This document shows positions 10,888 through 21,983 of a stretch of DNA of 64,000 nt, one piece after another; positions within the stretch are counted from its first letter, which is position 1; every line of letters begins with the position of its first letter. The DNA is from Guyanagaster necrorhizus (taxonomy: Eukaryota > Basidiomycota > Agaricomycetes > Agaricales > Physalacriaceae): contig NW_025064884.1 of assembly GCF_019112545.1 (NCBI RefSeq), positions 248,001 to 312,000 on the forward strand, in the 5' to 3' direction. The translations under genes were made by a program, and so were the position numbers. The notes under the pieces are model-generated. The model saw only the letters and a list, made by a program, of their open reading frames with translations, searched no databases and was not told the DNA's origin.

Positions 10888-12304
10888 ATGGACGACTCTT
10901 TGCAATTCATTATCGAATCTCCTCAAAACGCCCAGGGTCACAAGAAACGCCCGCGTCTTGTTACCTCTTGCGACAATTGGTCCGTCCTGCTCTCCCTTTT
11001 CTATTCCCTCCTCCCCCCCCTCCCCCCCCTCCCCCGAAAGCAGCTAACTCCCTCTCCAGTCGCCTTAAGAAGATAAAGTGTCTACAGCCATCTCCAGAGA
11101 CCAAGTGTGAGGCGTGCAAGACCGCCAAAATCCCGTGTCGGTTTCGCGACCGCGAACGCTACTTTGCAGAACGAAGTCGTGCTATTGCTGGACCATCTGG
11201 GGGCCAAGGCTATGATGAACGGTATGTCGCCACATCATCTTCAAACACGTTATCTCACGTTGTCCAGGTCGTCCGATTCGTCCCTGGACGCCTTTTCTCT
11301 CTCCCCTTCACACTCTTCCTCGCTAAGAGCGAGCGGTGTGGTCCGACCCGACGGCGAGTCAAGGGGACGCTACACGTCATTCTCCTCTGATCCGCGTCCG
11401 TCTCATCAGTAAGCCGAATGCTGTCCGTGACATGTTGCAGCCCGCTCACGGCGCGCTTAGCTCCCCCTCATCATCAATATCATCTTACTCCCATTCCCGA
11501 AGTAACTCCCTGGGTTACAATTACATGTCATCAGACGGGTCGCCCATCTATAACAGCTCGCGTTCACAGTCGCCCCAGCAAAATTCCGGCGCAGTTGTCC
11601 TCTTCGACTCCGATCAACAGCATCCACACCCTACCCTGATGCATAACTTTATTGGCGTGCTGTTTGAGCGCATGGGCACTGAGTTTAAGTTCTTTACATA
11701 TGGTGAGGTTGCCGCAAATTTTGGTGCACGACGGCTCTCCGCCCTACTGTCCAACTCTATTGCGGCCTTGGCATCTCAGTATGTCACATTTGAAATCTTC
11801 TAAAACCGCGGATCACTTACTGTTCACAGATACACCACCGTTCCCGAGCTTACCGTCCGAGGGCTTCATAATGTCGCCAATGCATACTCTGAACACGCCA
11901 AAGTACGTCTGTCTGCCGCTGCAATACACCATCTCCAACTAATGAATTCCTAGCAACTTTTGCACCTTATGGGCCATCCTTCTCTTGACACCCTCCACGC
12001 ACTCATTCTCTTGTCGTGGTATGAAATGAATAACAGCAGGACGTCGGGTGCGTGATCTGTGTGTCGCTTCTAATTTTTTCCTCTCATATGTATTTCAGCG
12101 TTCCGATCCTACTATCAGATGGCCATGAACATGGCAGTTGATCTGGGTCTCAGCAACCTACCAGTATCGATGTCTGTGGAAGACCAAAAGAAGAAGGATA
12201 CGTGGAATGCAGTATTACGACTGCATCAGCTCGTGAGTAACAACAGTTCAAGCTACAAATCCAAGATCGGAAGGAAGTTCACCATTTCTCCAGCAATTTT
12301 CTGA
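10888..12304 (+). CDS. Zn2Cys6 transcription factor, apparently shortened
   Basis: Nuclear regulator. It starts MDDSLQFIIESPQNAQGHKK, and the binuclear zinc cluster follows at about residue 30. The first cysteine pair is split by an 80-base intron (10980-11059): TSCDNC joins RLKKIKC, then TKCEACKTAKIPC, giving the full CX2CX6C-CX2CX6C set. A Ser-rich linker follows (SSSISSYSHSRSNS), then the start of a fungal-specific regulatory domain (TLMHNFIGVLFERMGTEFK, TVPELTVRGLHNVANAYSEH, LLHLMGHPSLDTLHALILLSWYEMN, YYQMAMNMAVDLGLS). The match ends at about 12235 (NAVLRLHQLVS); beyond that I find no continuation, and the open frame stops at 12304. Related regulators usually have several hundred more residues, so this looks truncated or decayed at the 3' end. 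Confidence 0.8.
11013..11035. repeat. C8-T-C8-T-C5 tract inside an intron
   Basis: Homopyrimidine run just upstream of the acceptor of the intron that splits the zinc-cluster coding sequence. The minus strand is a G-rich block able to form a quadruplex, and the plus strand may act as an extreme polypyrimidine tract. Confidence 0.85.
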
Positions 12305-13052
12305 CAGGCAATCAGCATGACACTTGCATAACGCAAAGTGCACAGTACCCAGGCATTAATCGTGGCTATTCGGCATCCCGTCACGTATGTCGCGGGGGAA
12401 CATGTTCTTAATCCATTATAGTAGGCTTCTCTCGCAGTAATCATGAGATTATTTTTATATTGGAGAGGAAAGCGCCATAGGCGCACTACCTGCTTTACAC
12501 AGCCTGGCCTTTGCCTAGTTTGTGCATTCGATTCGTTTGTTGAATGACGACTTGGCGTTGCTATACTTAAGCATTTCGGAACCATATTTCGGATGTAACG
12601 CCCTGCCCTGGACAACGTATTACAAGATATTCAGGGGTGGAGCAAATATACTGGATGCTGTTATGCGCCCAATTCATATAACTCGAAAAGATCAGTCAAC
12701 GGCCTATGAAACAAGAGAGCTATCGCCAATTCTACAGACGTTATAGCGGGACTCCCTCACAGCCATAGATTTTATTTGAATATCCTTGGTAAAGGCCATG
12801 ATGAACAGAGAGAATGCTACCTATGTATAGGGACAGACGGTGAAGATCGAAGAAGACACGCTATTTTCCATCCGAGCCATCAGGGAAGGCTAATATTACG
12901 GCCTTTGGTCCGAAGCGCACGGTTTCCTTTTGGGTCATGGCTGTCATCTCCCAAGTCCACATCATCTGTCAAACAATTTGCCGCCGATTCAAATGTTGGG
13001 CTAGTACTTGAGCCTAGGTGGATACTATCCACCGCCGTTCTTTCTGGACACC
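12305..13052. other. Intergenic; possible decayed 3' end of the regulator
   Basis: No supported gene. If the Zn2Cys6 regulator was once full length, its lost C-terminal region would lie here, but none of the frames gives recognisable fungal_trans sequence. The last 200 bases presumably hold the DUF6533 promoter. Confidence 0.35.
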
Positions 13053-14906
13053 ATGTCTGTCCCTCTTCGCATCGGCGCCGGCCTCGAGACTGCAGCCTAT
13101 CTGCGAGTAGCTTCACTTGCAATTGCGTTTTACGAGTAAGTGCGATGATCCCTTCCCAGAGCGAGCCGCCTCTCACTGCTGCCCTTGATAGCTTCATACA
13201 GACTCTTCCCTCCGCGTACCGCTTCTACAAAGAACAATGGGAAGCCCCCCGACTCTTGTTAGTGCATTCCGAGCCAAGTTGGACGTGTTCACCGTCTGAT
13301 CTGCAGGCAGGGTGTCCTCGCTGCTGTTTTTCCTCATCCAGCAGGTTTTGTGCTAATGTATCAGCCCGTGTATTGATTCTTGCATTTAGATTTACTAGTA
13401 TCACCGTGATCATCGTTTCGTCTGTTGGGTTTTTCTATACCCGATTCACAGACGCGTCGTGCGCCCGTTTTTACGCCCTGCCTTCGATTTTCAAAGGTGG
13501 GCTTCTAAGTGTGCGGTACCGAATACTATTACTAATTCACGTTGCAGTCCTGCAGGCCATGGTCTCTCAAGCAATTCTGGGAATCCGGTAAGTTGATCCC
13601 CAGGCTCCCAGAGGCGATAACTCAATTGCTCCCGAGTGCTTACAATCTTTCGCGACGATCGAGAAAGATCCTGTCTGTTCTTCTTCTTTTTTATTCAAGT
13701 GCTTGCGGCGTGCGTTCCTTCTTCTACAGTGCGGGTCAGTTCAGGTTGACCTTCCCCTCAGCTTCAATGGATATCGACTGTCGCTAAACGAACACGTCAG
13801 TATTCATTTTCTGTCTTATACATGTATGTAACGGTTCTTATTCAGCTTACCGCGACCCGCTATACGTACGCCTAAATTTTACTCTCCCTGGCCCTTTCGT
13901 CTGAATGTCCTTTCAGGGGAAGTGGGTGCCTAGCCAAATGATGGTGATTCCCTTTCCTAACTGCGAAATCAAGTTGTCAAGCACTAGTTTCAGTGTGGCC
14001 TTTTGGGGCCTGGAATCACTACGCGGTAGCTATCACTTATGATGTTGCTACTACGGCAATATCCGTCATATACCTGCTCAAGTTCAAACTCAATTCAACA
14101 AGCTCCTTGTCAGCATTTTATTGCCGTGCATTCATTCCACCCTTTTTGACGACTCTTAAAAGCATGGCAAAGTTGCAGAAAATGTAATCATCTCTCTCTC
14201 TTGGGCTACGACTTTGCTAACTTGTGCGGAATTTTAGGATGTTATACGACGGATTGGGTTACTTCTCAGTTCTGACCGGTACACTATTATCCCCTCAGAT
14301 AGGCAACTCACCAAATGCTTCCAGGGATTAACGTCGTGAATTTGGTACTCTATCATACGAAACAAGATATCCAGGTACGTGTATAATTACGTGGTATTCA
14401 GAGTGGCACGTGGAGCTGATTCCATAGTCCCTAGTTGGCGGCGTACATATTACCTTGGTGTTGGACATCGCAAGCCTTCACTAATCATCGTCTAGGACTT
14501 CTGTGGGCTATTCTGTGACGTGGATTATGTCCCAGCGCCTACTGATTCACCTACACAGTGAGTTCAATTAGAATAGCATGCACAAGTTGCCTGACTCATC
14601 CCAGACGTGTCGCGTCAGCGACGCATGGAGACTATCAACACGGAGATGACCATAACACGGGACATCGAAAATGCACGCGACGTTAGCCGTGCATTACGAT
14701 CTCAGTTCCGCTCCAAGACCGGACTCAGTTTCGAGCTAACTGTACCGGACTTTGATATGCTCACTCTGGATGAGTACCCAGAAACGCCTGAGGTTCATGT
14801 TCGGATCGAAAGGACCGTCGCAATGGAACAAGGGACCGCGACTGGATTCACATTGGAAATTTATTCCCGTACAGGTGAGGCACCTCTGCAACGTAGCAGG
14901 AATTGA
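13053..14906 (+). CDS. DUF6533 family seven-helix membrane protein
   Basis: Large agaricomycete-specific family of multi-pass membrane proteins of unknown role. It starts MSVPLRIGAGLETAAYLRVAS. The spliced sequence continues FIQTLPSAYRFYKEQW, LVSSLLFFLIQ, SITVIIVSSVGFFYTRF, VLQAMVSQAILGIR, AYNLSRRSRKILSVLLLF, HYAVAITYDVATTAISVIYLL, MMLYDGLGYFSVLTGINVVN and SVTWIMSQRLLIHL, which follow the family's helix order. A hydrophilic tail (RRMETINTEMTITRDIENAR and on) ends at TGA 14904-14906. The intron at about 13341-13389 only keeps frame if it starts with GC instead of GT (see findings). The segment 13740-14000 has short introns whose borders I could not fix. Function is unknown; receptor-like roles are speculation. 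Confidence 0.82.
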
Positions 14907-15593
14907 AGAGCGTTAAGAGAAAGATGATACTTTATAATCGTCATGGTTGAGGATTGGGTCATTGGACCGACTTTTTATGATTATTTAGGACACTTTCATA
15001 TTACGTCCATATGGAGCTTTCTGTGAATGAAGCCTGTCAAAGTCGGACCGATGAACCGACGGGGCCGGTAATTCCGGCGACTAAAAAAGTTTTGCTACTC
15101 CGAACTTTGATCATGAAACCAAACTGCCACGCCGCTCATAATGTTTTTGATACGCAACATAAATTCGGTCCCGGTGCTCATCTTCTCCGCCTTGAACCCA
15201 TGCACCACGTTTTTCTCATTTTTAGTCACACTTAATTCTTTTAGTTCACAAACTGAGGTACTACTTAGGCTAGTAAGTCTTTCCAACACATAAAGGCTAG
15301 TATGTGGCGCGTAGAGAATGCATTGCCCCTCATATGGGGATACCATGGCTTTGTCGCCAAGTCATCACAATTCAGAACTGGAGAACTGGTCACTTAGCCC
15401 GGGACAGGATCCCTGTTGTCAATGATGTTGATCACGATTCATTGCCGTGCAGGAGGCGACGGCGACGTGGTCATCATGGTCAGAACGGACTCAATTTCTG
15501 CTTTAACGTCGACCGTGAAGTCTCTTTATTGCTGGAGCTGGTCTCCCTTTCTTTCTCGATTTTTTTGCCCCTTGAAGGCACATTATTCCTGTA
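14907..15593. other. Intergenic, DUF6533 to GPCR
   Basis: Short open frames on both strands with no family signal. The right end should carry the GPCR promoter. Nothing else is seen. Confidence 0.4.
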
Positions 15594-17604
15594 ATGACAC
15601 AACGCACAGTTCTTGATGGCCCTAATGTTGTACTGGAAATGCCGTACACGTCGAAGGAGATTCACGGAATATCTGTAAGATTCTGTCCTTTTCATAATTA
15701 ACATGACCTAACAATTCCTCAAGACCCTTATCGTTGTCTCCTGCATTTCGCTCGTTGCGGTAGTCGGGCTGTTGGCTGTTATCGCGGTGCGGTTTACTCC
15801 GTTATACATTATATGGTGCTGATGTCCTCCTAGATTTCGGCATTTAATATCAGGTCATCTCTGGACGAACATTTGTTTGTTAGGACACATATAGTGGCGT
15901 ATTTCGTCTGCTTGCTAGTATCTGATCTGATTCAGGGTTTGTGATTCGCCACCCCTTTCTATAGTCTTTTCTGATAGTGATGTGCCAGCTATTGCTTCCA
16001 TACTGAATGCTGCCTGGGTACAGTCGTCTGGTGTTCAAGCTGGACCCCTTTGTACTATTCAAGGTACTTGCCATTACATATTTCTGACATTGATCATACA
16101 GCAATGTTTCAGGAGCGCTGAAGCAAATAGCCGATGTCTCCATAGCATTCTGGACGCTAGTAAATGAGCCATCTTCACGTGAGTGTCCATTGCTCACATG
16201 TGTGTCTAGACTATCGCCGTCCAAACGTTTTTTCTTCTTGTTTTTGATCTGCACTTGAGGCAATTCATCTTGTGGATGACCCTTGTTGCAGGCTGGTCCG
16301 GTATTTTTACGATAGTGCTCGCTGGTCCCGCCACCTTGAACGTTCACGAGAGAGGACCGTATTGTTTGTCCATTTCCTTGCAGAAAGATGATGCCTCTTA
16401 TATCTTATTTTCAGACGGAATAGCAGGCTATTGGTGTTGGATTACAGATGCGTATCCTTCCGAACGAATCACGTACGTCGAGAGGTTACCTTTCATTCGC
16501 AATGATACTCACATGGGGATTTTAGACTGGATTATATATTCGTAGGTTCTGCCACGTGTTCCGAGCGCTTAGCTTCACAGGTTTCCTAGATGTTCATAGC
16601 TGCCTTGGGGAGTCTCTTATTATACACGATCATCTTTCTTCGGCTACGCGGACACATTGAAATGGACGGACGGACACCAAAACGATTTCGCCTTCATCCT
16701 GTCAAGAGGGCGGGGGACTGGAGAACGACAGATTCCGATAATGAAGCTACTAAGATAGCCAAACGAATGGTTTTGTGAGTGTTCGTACGTTATGTTGAAC
16801 ACTTCGTATACTGAGTTGAATTCTTAGATATCCGGTCAGTAACCGCGCATCACATAACGAACCGAACACTCAGTATGTTTACAGATAACATACATAATCA
16901 TGATTCTCCCCATAACGGTAACAAGGTTCATGAACCTCGCCGGGCAAGCCGTCTCGCTGGAAGCGATGATCTTTAGGTACGGTGCAACAGCGTAACTTGT
17001 GAAGGCTGGGCATTAATCCGCGGTTTATAGTGCTACTCTGTTTCTATTGTCGGGTGCCGTTAACGTTGTCCTTTTTGCATCGACCCCGCGCATTTTACCC
17101 GTTCGGTCTATGAGAGTGAAGAAATTCAAGATCTCACTGCCCCGAGTTCTCCAGCCGAACGCAAGAGGCGTTTCCGATCCAGATCCTTATTACGCTGAGT
17201 CAGAAAGCGCATACCATAGGACACCCCCTGTGTCCCCGGGTCCTTCTCACGTTCTGCCATCTGTTTTGCCGCTGCAGATCCGTCAAAGGGAGGCACCGAC
17301 ATCGCCATGTGAAGCTCACCAGATGCCAATTCCAGAGCCAGTGCCCGTGAAACAGGACGTGTCGTCTTCGCTACCACGGTCCTATCCCTCTGCTTTACGC
17401 TTTCCGCAACGGAATGGCATTGAAAGCATGTACAGTTACTACGATGAAGACGATGTCCTCAATAATTACGACGAAGTGAGTCTAAACTCAAGCGACGCTC
17501 CGGCGGTAGAACCCTTGGAACCCAGCTCGGAGAGCGAATATTCAGCAGAGTCGATGATTCTCAAACCCTATATGTACCCTTCGTCCATTACTACAGCATG
17601 TTAA
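15594..17604 (+). CDS. Seven-transmembrane G-protein-coupled receptor, Git3/cAMP-receptor-like
   Basis: Plasma-membrane receptor of the fungal glucose/cAMP receptor-like group. It starts MTQRTVLDGPNVVLEMPYTS. Helices appear in order: TLIVVSCISLVAVVGLLAVI; HIVAYFVCLLVSDLIQ; GALKQIADVSIAFW after the conserved GPLCTIQ; TIAVQTFFLLVFDLHLRQ; LVAGWSGIFTIVLAG; then YYGIAGYWCWITDAYPSERI, a signature of this group; MFIAALGSLLLYTIIFLRL; ILPITVTRFMNLAG; and ATLFLLSGAVNVVLFASTPR. A long, Pro/Ser/acidic cytoplasmic tail of roughly 170 residues ends at TAA 17602-17604. A 16-base exon (16526-16541) encodes LDYIF. The ligand is unknown. Confidence 0.85.
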
Positions 17605-17706
17605 TGTTCTTCCCACTTCATGTCAATGCTCTAATATGCATGCGGACAAGATCAATCCCATGGAAGCTTTCCATGGAAGACAGTTGTGCTCTGGGAAGGG
17701 CAGTAC

Positions 17707-18809
17707 TCAAATAACTCCCTCAGTTCCGGAGAAGAGGTTAAGTATGAGTGGAAGCGAGAGAAGGGATTCCGCGATTTCCTTTTCTCCAGCAATTCCGAGT
17801 GGCATCCATAAAGGTCTTTTGAGTAGGGAAGATACCCGTTCTGTTGCTGCCCAGAGCGTCAAAGTGTTGCGGAAGTATGATGGAACCAAGGTGCTCACTT
17901 CTCCTTGTCTAGCAAGTGCGCTGGCGTCCTCAGCCTTTGGGTCTATACCGATGTAGTGAAATTTCTCCTTTGGCCAACGGACTGCAATACGATGGAGATC
18001 CGTGAAACAAGCACGCTTCATTTCATATCCGACGACTGTGATTTGGTCGGGATAATGGCCAGAGTATTCGTGAAAACGTGCAATCGAGAAAAGAAGATTC
18101 TGAAATGAGTCGAGAGCATAATTCTCCGTCGTAGCCCGAGGGTAAGGATGCGATGATCCTCCAAACACGTTGGAGTTCAAAGCCAGCCGTAAGTAAGATT
18201 CTGCTTCGGTAGTTGTTGAGCTAGTTCGCGTTTGCCCACTGGAGTATAAAGTGAATTAGGGATCTGTGAATCTTGTTGGAATGCTCTCACCCACTAAAAA
18301 CAACAAGCGCATGATCGTCTTTCAAAGTAATCTCCGCCCTGAGTGCAGTAGGTTAATCGTTGGCTTGCGTGACCGGAACTCAAAAGAGGAATGACGGCTC
18401 ACCCGCGTGCGATATGCCGGTAAAAGGTTTCGATTCGATTTCCTTCTCGCTGATACGGTTCCAAAACCCAATCATCCATGTCTAGTCGCGAGGTGGAATC
18501 CGCGCCCTTCCATATAGCATGTCCTGGCACGATGACCAAATGGTTCAGATTCGCAAGTGCCCTGTGCCGTACGATAGTGGAGATGATACTGTGAGGAAAG
18601 AAGGAATCTGGCGAGGATGAGGCTGAGAAGTACAAGGAGATGTTTACAAGGAACGAAATGGCGGAGAACGTTGCCAGCAGAAGCACAGCTAGATTCGTGA
18701 CGCGAGCGCGAGTGAGAAGGCTGTCGAATATCCGTCGACGGGGTTTGTTCAGAGATCCCCCGTTTCTACGAAAAGGGCGCCGAGAAAAAGAAACTGGGGT
18801 GGGCAACAT
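17707..18809 (-). CDS. DUF218 domain membrane-anchored protein (YdcF-like)
   Basis: It starts MLPTPVSFSRRPFRRNGG: a basic N terminus, then one hydrophobic anchor (NLAVLLLATFSAISFLVNISLYF), so a type II membrane protein is likely. The DUF218 fold follows: LNHLVIVPGHAIWKG, DWVLEPYQREGNRIETFYRHIARG, then over an intron AEITLKDDHALVVFSGGQTR, TTEAESYLRLAL, ENYALDSFQNLLFSIARF, HYPDQITVVGYEMKRACF and KFHYIGIDP. Bacterial relatives (YdcF/SanA) act in envelope functions; the fungal role is unknown. The tail is tryptophan/leucine-rich and ends at 17707. It converges with the GPCR gene about 100 bases away. Confidence 0.88.
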
Positions 18810-19064
18810 ACAAGAAATCGTGAAGTACTGAATGCTTCAGTATCAGCAAAACAACAAAAGTAGGTGTAAGAAAGGAAGGCTCGACCGTACCGAGTGACCG
18901 AGCGAGTGACCGTACCCTAACGTGGTGGGTGGAGAGAAATAACTGCCAAATATGGAAGAGTGGCTCCTCGGGATGTGATGTGGATGTGCAAATAATATTT
19001 CATTGCTAACCCACTTCAGTCCGCCTTAAATAGACCTCAACAAAATTAACAATATGCCCCACTA

Positions 19065-21682
19065 TCACTGGTTGTTGAAAAACGCCAACAGTCCTTCTGA
19101 ATCCTCAGGATACGTTTCTCGTTCAAACTGCCACGCCTGCAGCCGCACTTTGATAAGCTCATCCCAAAACATCGTTGCGTCCTGGTTGTTTTGGCTAAGA
19201 AACTTCCTAATGTGTTTAAACCACTGCTTCGCCAACCTGAACCTAGGTTCTACTTTCAGGTGTTCGGGACAGGATGGCTCAAAAGGTGGCAAGCCTTCCT
19301 GGTAGGCGAATAAAGATATTTGGCCGAACCAGTAGAACGGTAGAGCTAGCAAAATCCATCAGTCAAGTGCAAAAAGTAAAAGCGATCAGAAATACCGTTA
19401 TCAACGAACGCAGGGTCACTATTAGGATCACTCCCGGGTTTAGGAACATCCGGTGAAGCGAGCCAGCTTCGAAGCCAATTGTGCAACGCATACTGGATTG
19501 TGTATATCTCTCTGGTGACTGAGGCTTGATCACTCGTATTGCCTTGCGTGGGCATCCGGCTTTCAATACATACATCGAAAAGGTTACGGAGGATGGCATG
19601 GGCAAGAACAAAATGGCCGAAAGGGGTGATAACCATAGGCTGCGAAAGCAGTTGTGGCTCTCCTTGTAACATTGAATCCAAACACTGCCGCATATTGGGT
19701 CCAGCTAATCGCATTTGAACAGAACCATACGGTGAGGCCGTTTGAAGAATCGCAAACCACTCTTCAGCAGACTTGGCCGTCCAAAGCGCATCTTCTCCTG
19801 GAAGGTTAATCAGGTATTCTCCGATGCGATAAGATGGCGCAGTGGCAAAATAAATCGCATGGCAACAATCAAGGAGATACGACTGCGATAAAAGCCTGTT
19901 ATTGATATTAGTTAATGAAAAGCACTTGCGAAGATCCTGCACACCGTTTCGTCATTTCATACATAGCCCAATCGCGCCAAAGAGCATCGACGTTTGAAGG
20001 ATCTATGCTCCCAGGTTCCCATGCTGCGTTTCGAGGGATGAGGCCGGCACGACGTATCATCTATAGATGTTTCAAGGTCAGACGATGGCAGTATACTCCA
20101 AGTCGACCTTTGTTACCTGGACGAGCATACCGTGAAATATTGTGGATGAGGAACGTTGATCAGATTTTTGATGGAACAGCCCAATTGTTTGGAGAAGTAA
20201 TACAGCGAGAATTAACTCTAGCGTCTCGGAAGAATCCTTTGGACCAGCCGCCTGTGTGTTGTTCGTTTATAGCTAGAATGTGATAGCTACTGTAACTCAC
20301 AAAAGCTTGCACCAGCGAATCTCTTGCTGTAGCCAAGACTTGTTCGATAAATGTTACAGCTTTCCTCGTTTTGACATAAAGTGCACCACAAGCTTGCATA
20401 GCATTAACGAGCAAAGCAGGCTTATTGTCAATGGTGAACGTCGGTGCATGTACAATTGGCATTTGCATCAAGAAAGCGGAATTAAAAAAATAAACTGGGT
20501 AAGCAACTACAGTTAGAGTCGGTTGTGATGTTTTGTGTCGGATACGCACGATAGTGTTGTATTTCGGGTGATAGTGTATCGATATTGCTGCTCGAAGAGC
20601 CAGCAGGAAAAGATCGTACATTACTTATGGCTGGCTGTACAGAAGTGCCGATAGACGTCTCAGAAGGGAATAAGCCAATGCTCTTGAAGAAGGGGGTCGG
20701 GCCTATGTAACCGGTCGTAAATAGAGACTGATCCGGCGTGTTTCCCGTATCGGAGCTTCTGGGACTGTCCTCAGTGAGTGGGAAAGAATTGGGAGACGTG
20801 GGGCGCGGCATGAAGATATCCGTAAAGAGCGGCTCGAAAAAGTCGTTACTGTACAGAGACGCGAACCCGCCACGGCCCATCTCGTCAGCATGCGGGGTAG
20901 CCAAAAGTCCAGGCCCTGGAGTATGCAAATCATGGCCCTGGGTTGACGCAAATCGCTGAAGAGCATCTGATGCAGTATTGCCGGAGGAAGAGCCTTCTAT
21001 GGGCCCGACCGACCGATCCAACGACGATACGTCTACAGTTGTTGTAAGGGCGGGAGGTGTTGGTGGCGGAGAGGAAGCAGATGCCTCCGTCGTTTTGGCT
21101 GGCGGTATAGATAGAAAAACACACTCCTTCCCTCGAGAGACGCACTTGGTGCATGGTTGCTGGCGGTCACATTTTATTTTCGACTCTGTGCAGGCCACAC
21201 AAGACTTTCTGCGTAAAGAATCCTGTCTACAAGAACAAACGAGTTCAGTGCATTGGATGAAGACAGACCAAGAGCGCACTCGGTGTTACATCGCTTCTTA
21301 TGCCGCGCCAGTAGATCGCTGCGAGTGAATTGAGAGCTGCACGACTTTCTATCACTGTCGGACAAACGAGCAAAGTAAAGGATGCTACTGAAACGTACGT
21401 TGCAGTGATGCAGCCGCTCCCCGGTGTCTGGAGAAGCGTGTCAGCGAACGTGTTCAGGGCATGGATGACTGAGGCTTACTCACGAGTGCGGAGGTGTCGA
21501 TTTAGATGAGTAGTCCGGGTGAACTTGGCTGGGCAATGGGGACAAAGCTTCGTCTGTGGTAGGATAGGCACATTGCCTTTGTGAGACCGCATTTTGGAGA
21601 GGGATCCATCTTTTTTCCTGAATTCCGCCGCCGGTTGGCTTGCTAAGAGAGGTGGCTCATCCTGAGCCCTTTCGACTGGCAT
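19065..21682 (-). CDS. Transcription factor with two C2H2 fingers, a Zn2Cys6 cluster and a fungal_trans domain
   Basis: Nuclear regulator combining two DNA-binding modules. The likely start is ATG 21682 (MPVERAQDEPPLLASQ), though the frame is open further upstream. Finger 1 reads LCPHCPAKFTRTTHLNRHLRT and joins over an intron to HTGERLHHCN. Finger 2 is CNSCSSQFTRSDLLARHKK across the next intron. The cluster CVACTESKIKCDRQQPCTKC is followed by a Ser/Pro-rich linker. The regulatory domain then runs LYFFNSAFLMQMPIVHAPTF, TLELILAVLLLQTIGLF, LLDCCHAIYFATAPSYRI, FGHFVLAHAILRNLFDV and ALPFYWFGQISLFAYQ, stopping at 19065. The intron at about 19347-19397 is needed to pass an in-frame TAG. This arrangement is known in fungi; the target genes are unknown. 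Confidence 0.85.
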
Positions 21683-21983
21683 TTGCTGAAGCGAACGAAC
21701 AGAGAAAACGTGGTCGTCCAAGGTAGTGTCCTACAGGGCGTTATGGTGGTAAAAAAAAATACTCGAAATAGGAACGAAATGAAGGAGTAAGCACTGGTCT
21801 GAGGTTGCACCGTAAGGGGCGTGACCCAAAAAGGAGTTTCTACTTCCAGCACAATATACAAAATTCGAAGAATACGGACCGACTTTTTATATAACAGCAT
21901 CAGAATACATGAAAGGAACGTCAGCCACGGCAGATATACGCCGAGTAGAGCTTGAATGGAGTCTAGGTCTACAAAAGTATGAT

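Noticed and set aside
12880..13197. Minus-strand ORF between the regulator and the DUF6533 gene
   Set aside because: Overlaps DUF6533 exon 1 in antisense; basic shadow composition and no family.
15880..16347. 155-codon minus-strand ORF
   Set aside because: Antisense to well-conserved GPCR exons and introns; no family match of its own.
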